From an uncultured Bacteroidia bacterium (GTDB lineage: Bacteria; Bacteroidota; Bacteroidia; Bacteroidales; F082), in NCBI GenBank assembly GCA_902802535.1, contig CADCML010000026.1, forward strand, positions 1-38,695: a DNA stretch of 38,695 bases, written 5' to 3'. Under the pieces are notes generated by a model, which saw nothing but the letters and a program-made list of their open reading frames with translations, ran no database searches and was not told where the DNA came from. Position 1 is the stretch's first letter. Each line of letters starts with the position of its first letter. A program made the translations under genes and the position numbers. This document shows positions 38,129 through 38,695 of the stretch, piece after piece.

Positions 38129-38695
38129 ACTTAGGTTGCAGGCTCCGCCTATATTCGCTGGGCGATTGTCCGAGGTGCTTGGTACAGTAGCGACTGAAAT
38201 AACTCAATGAGGTGAAGTTCATGCGGTCGGCGATTTGGGTAAGCGACAAGCGCTCGTCGTCCAAAAAGCCTTTCAAGATGGGTACGGTAGCTCGGTTGAT
38301 GTAACTGCTAACGCTGTGGCCCGTCACACGTTTGACTGTGGCGGAAAGGTACTTCGGCGATACATTCAGCCGATTGGCGTAGTAGCTCACCTCTCGCTCG
38401 GTGCGACTGATGCCCGTGTCAAGTAGTTGCATCAATTGCTTGACAATATAGGCGGTGCGGTCGCTGTGGCTGTCGGTGACCTCCCGTTGGGCGTGAGGCT
38501 CGAAGATATCATACATCATCGTTAGGCAGAGACTCCCAATCAATTCACGGTAAAACAGCAGATGGCGGTCGCTGAGGCGATCACGGAGACGGTGGAAGTC
38601 GGCAAGCAAGATAGCAGCCTGCTCGTCGGTGAGTTTGATGATAGGGTCTTGGTTGAGCGAGATGCTTCCTCCGATGCTGTAGTTGTTCGATGGCA
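38097..38695 (-). CDS. AraC-family transcriptional regulator, 5' part outside window
   Basis: The frame reads in from the window end (PSNNYSIGGSISLNQDPIIK...). Residues toward the C-terminus are a two-helix-turn-helix AraC domain: TEREVSYYANRLNVSPKYLSATVKRVTG and LSLTQIADRMNFTSLSYFSRYCTKHLGQSPSEYR. The N-terminal sensor domain looks like the Bacteroidota cupin-type AraC family. The stop at 38097 lies inside the convergent cytidylate-kinase-like gene, an overlap of 32 bases. The same region of the AraC family is what is left of the relic at 24523-24707. The start codon and target are not seen. Confidence 0.88.
   Translation of the reverse strand, partial: PSNNYSIGGSISLNQDPIIKLTDEQAAILLADFHRLRDRLSDRHLLFYRELIGSLCLTMMYDIFEPHAQREVTDSHSDRTAYIVKQLMQLLDTGISRTEREVSYYANRLNVSPKYLSATVKRVTGHSVSSYINRATVPILKGFLDDERLSLTQIADRMNFTSLSYFSRYCTKHLGQSPSEYRRSLQPKSISPRKDTFS

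Overview
The window (about 50% GC) looks like chromosome from a member of the Bacteroidota, most likely the order Bacteroidales. Three things support this: the gene order rpsU, xer recombinase, hpf, tRNA-Thr/Tyr/Gly/Thr, tuf; many copies of the Bacteroidota -7 promoter element TAnnTTTG, some with TTG or TTTG 19 bases upstream; and dispersed short repeats common in this group. I see no rRNA, CRISPR array, complete insertion sequence or prophage.

Layout. 1-2944 (minus): translation block with tuf (cut by the window edge), four tRNAs, hpf, a damaged xer recombinase and rpsU. 3004-7027 (plus): tatA and tatC, then two apparent Tat-linked iron-sulfur proteins (a NapH/NapG-like membrane ferredoxin and an aldo/keto reductase lipoprotein). 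7046-9972 (plus): acyl-activating ligase, acyl carrier protein and YghO-like acyltransferase behind a good promoter, a plausible acyl-lipid module. 9978-18043 (minus): porin, imelysin lipoprotein, di-heme lipoprotein, cytochrome c assembly protein and a His-rich metal P-type ATPase, a candidate metal-handling locus. 18204-19489 (plus): hemerythrin-like protein and a LuxR-type regulator with a degenerate receiver. 19508-24339 (minus): histidine phosphatase, AspT/YidE-like transporter, patatin and glycosyltransferase. 24523-26537: relic-rich stretch. 26664-28337 (minus): Na/phosphate cotransporter.

28878-37472 holds a redox-flavoured neighbourhood: two flavodoxin-like proteins, a NifX-like protein, two DUF362 lipoproteins, two flavin-reductase-like proteins (one fused to a monooxygenase-like domain, one a lipoprotein), a small nuclease-like protein in an AT-rich island and an AlbA_2/ATPase-type regulator. 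Paralogy, shared lipoprotein leaders and repeated pairing make this the best candidate for an undescribed system: an envelope flavin/iron-sulfur pathway of unknown substrate. It is followed by a cytidylate-kinase-like gene and an AraC regulator cut by the window end.

A second theme is damage and repeat invasion. tuf lacks nine codons of the switch II helix, xer lacks the segment with its catalytic Tyr, an SDR gene and an AraC gene are relics, two genes look fused by deletion, and the P-type ATPase carries three in-frame heptamer-repeat insertions. The lesions in tuf and xer are so unexpected that assembly error must be excluded first.
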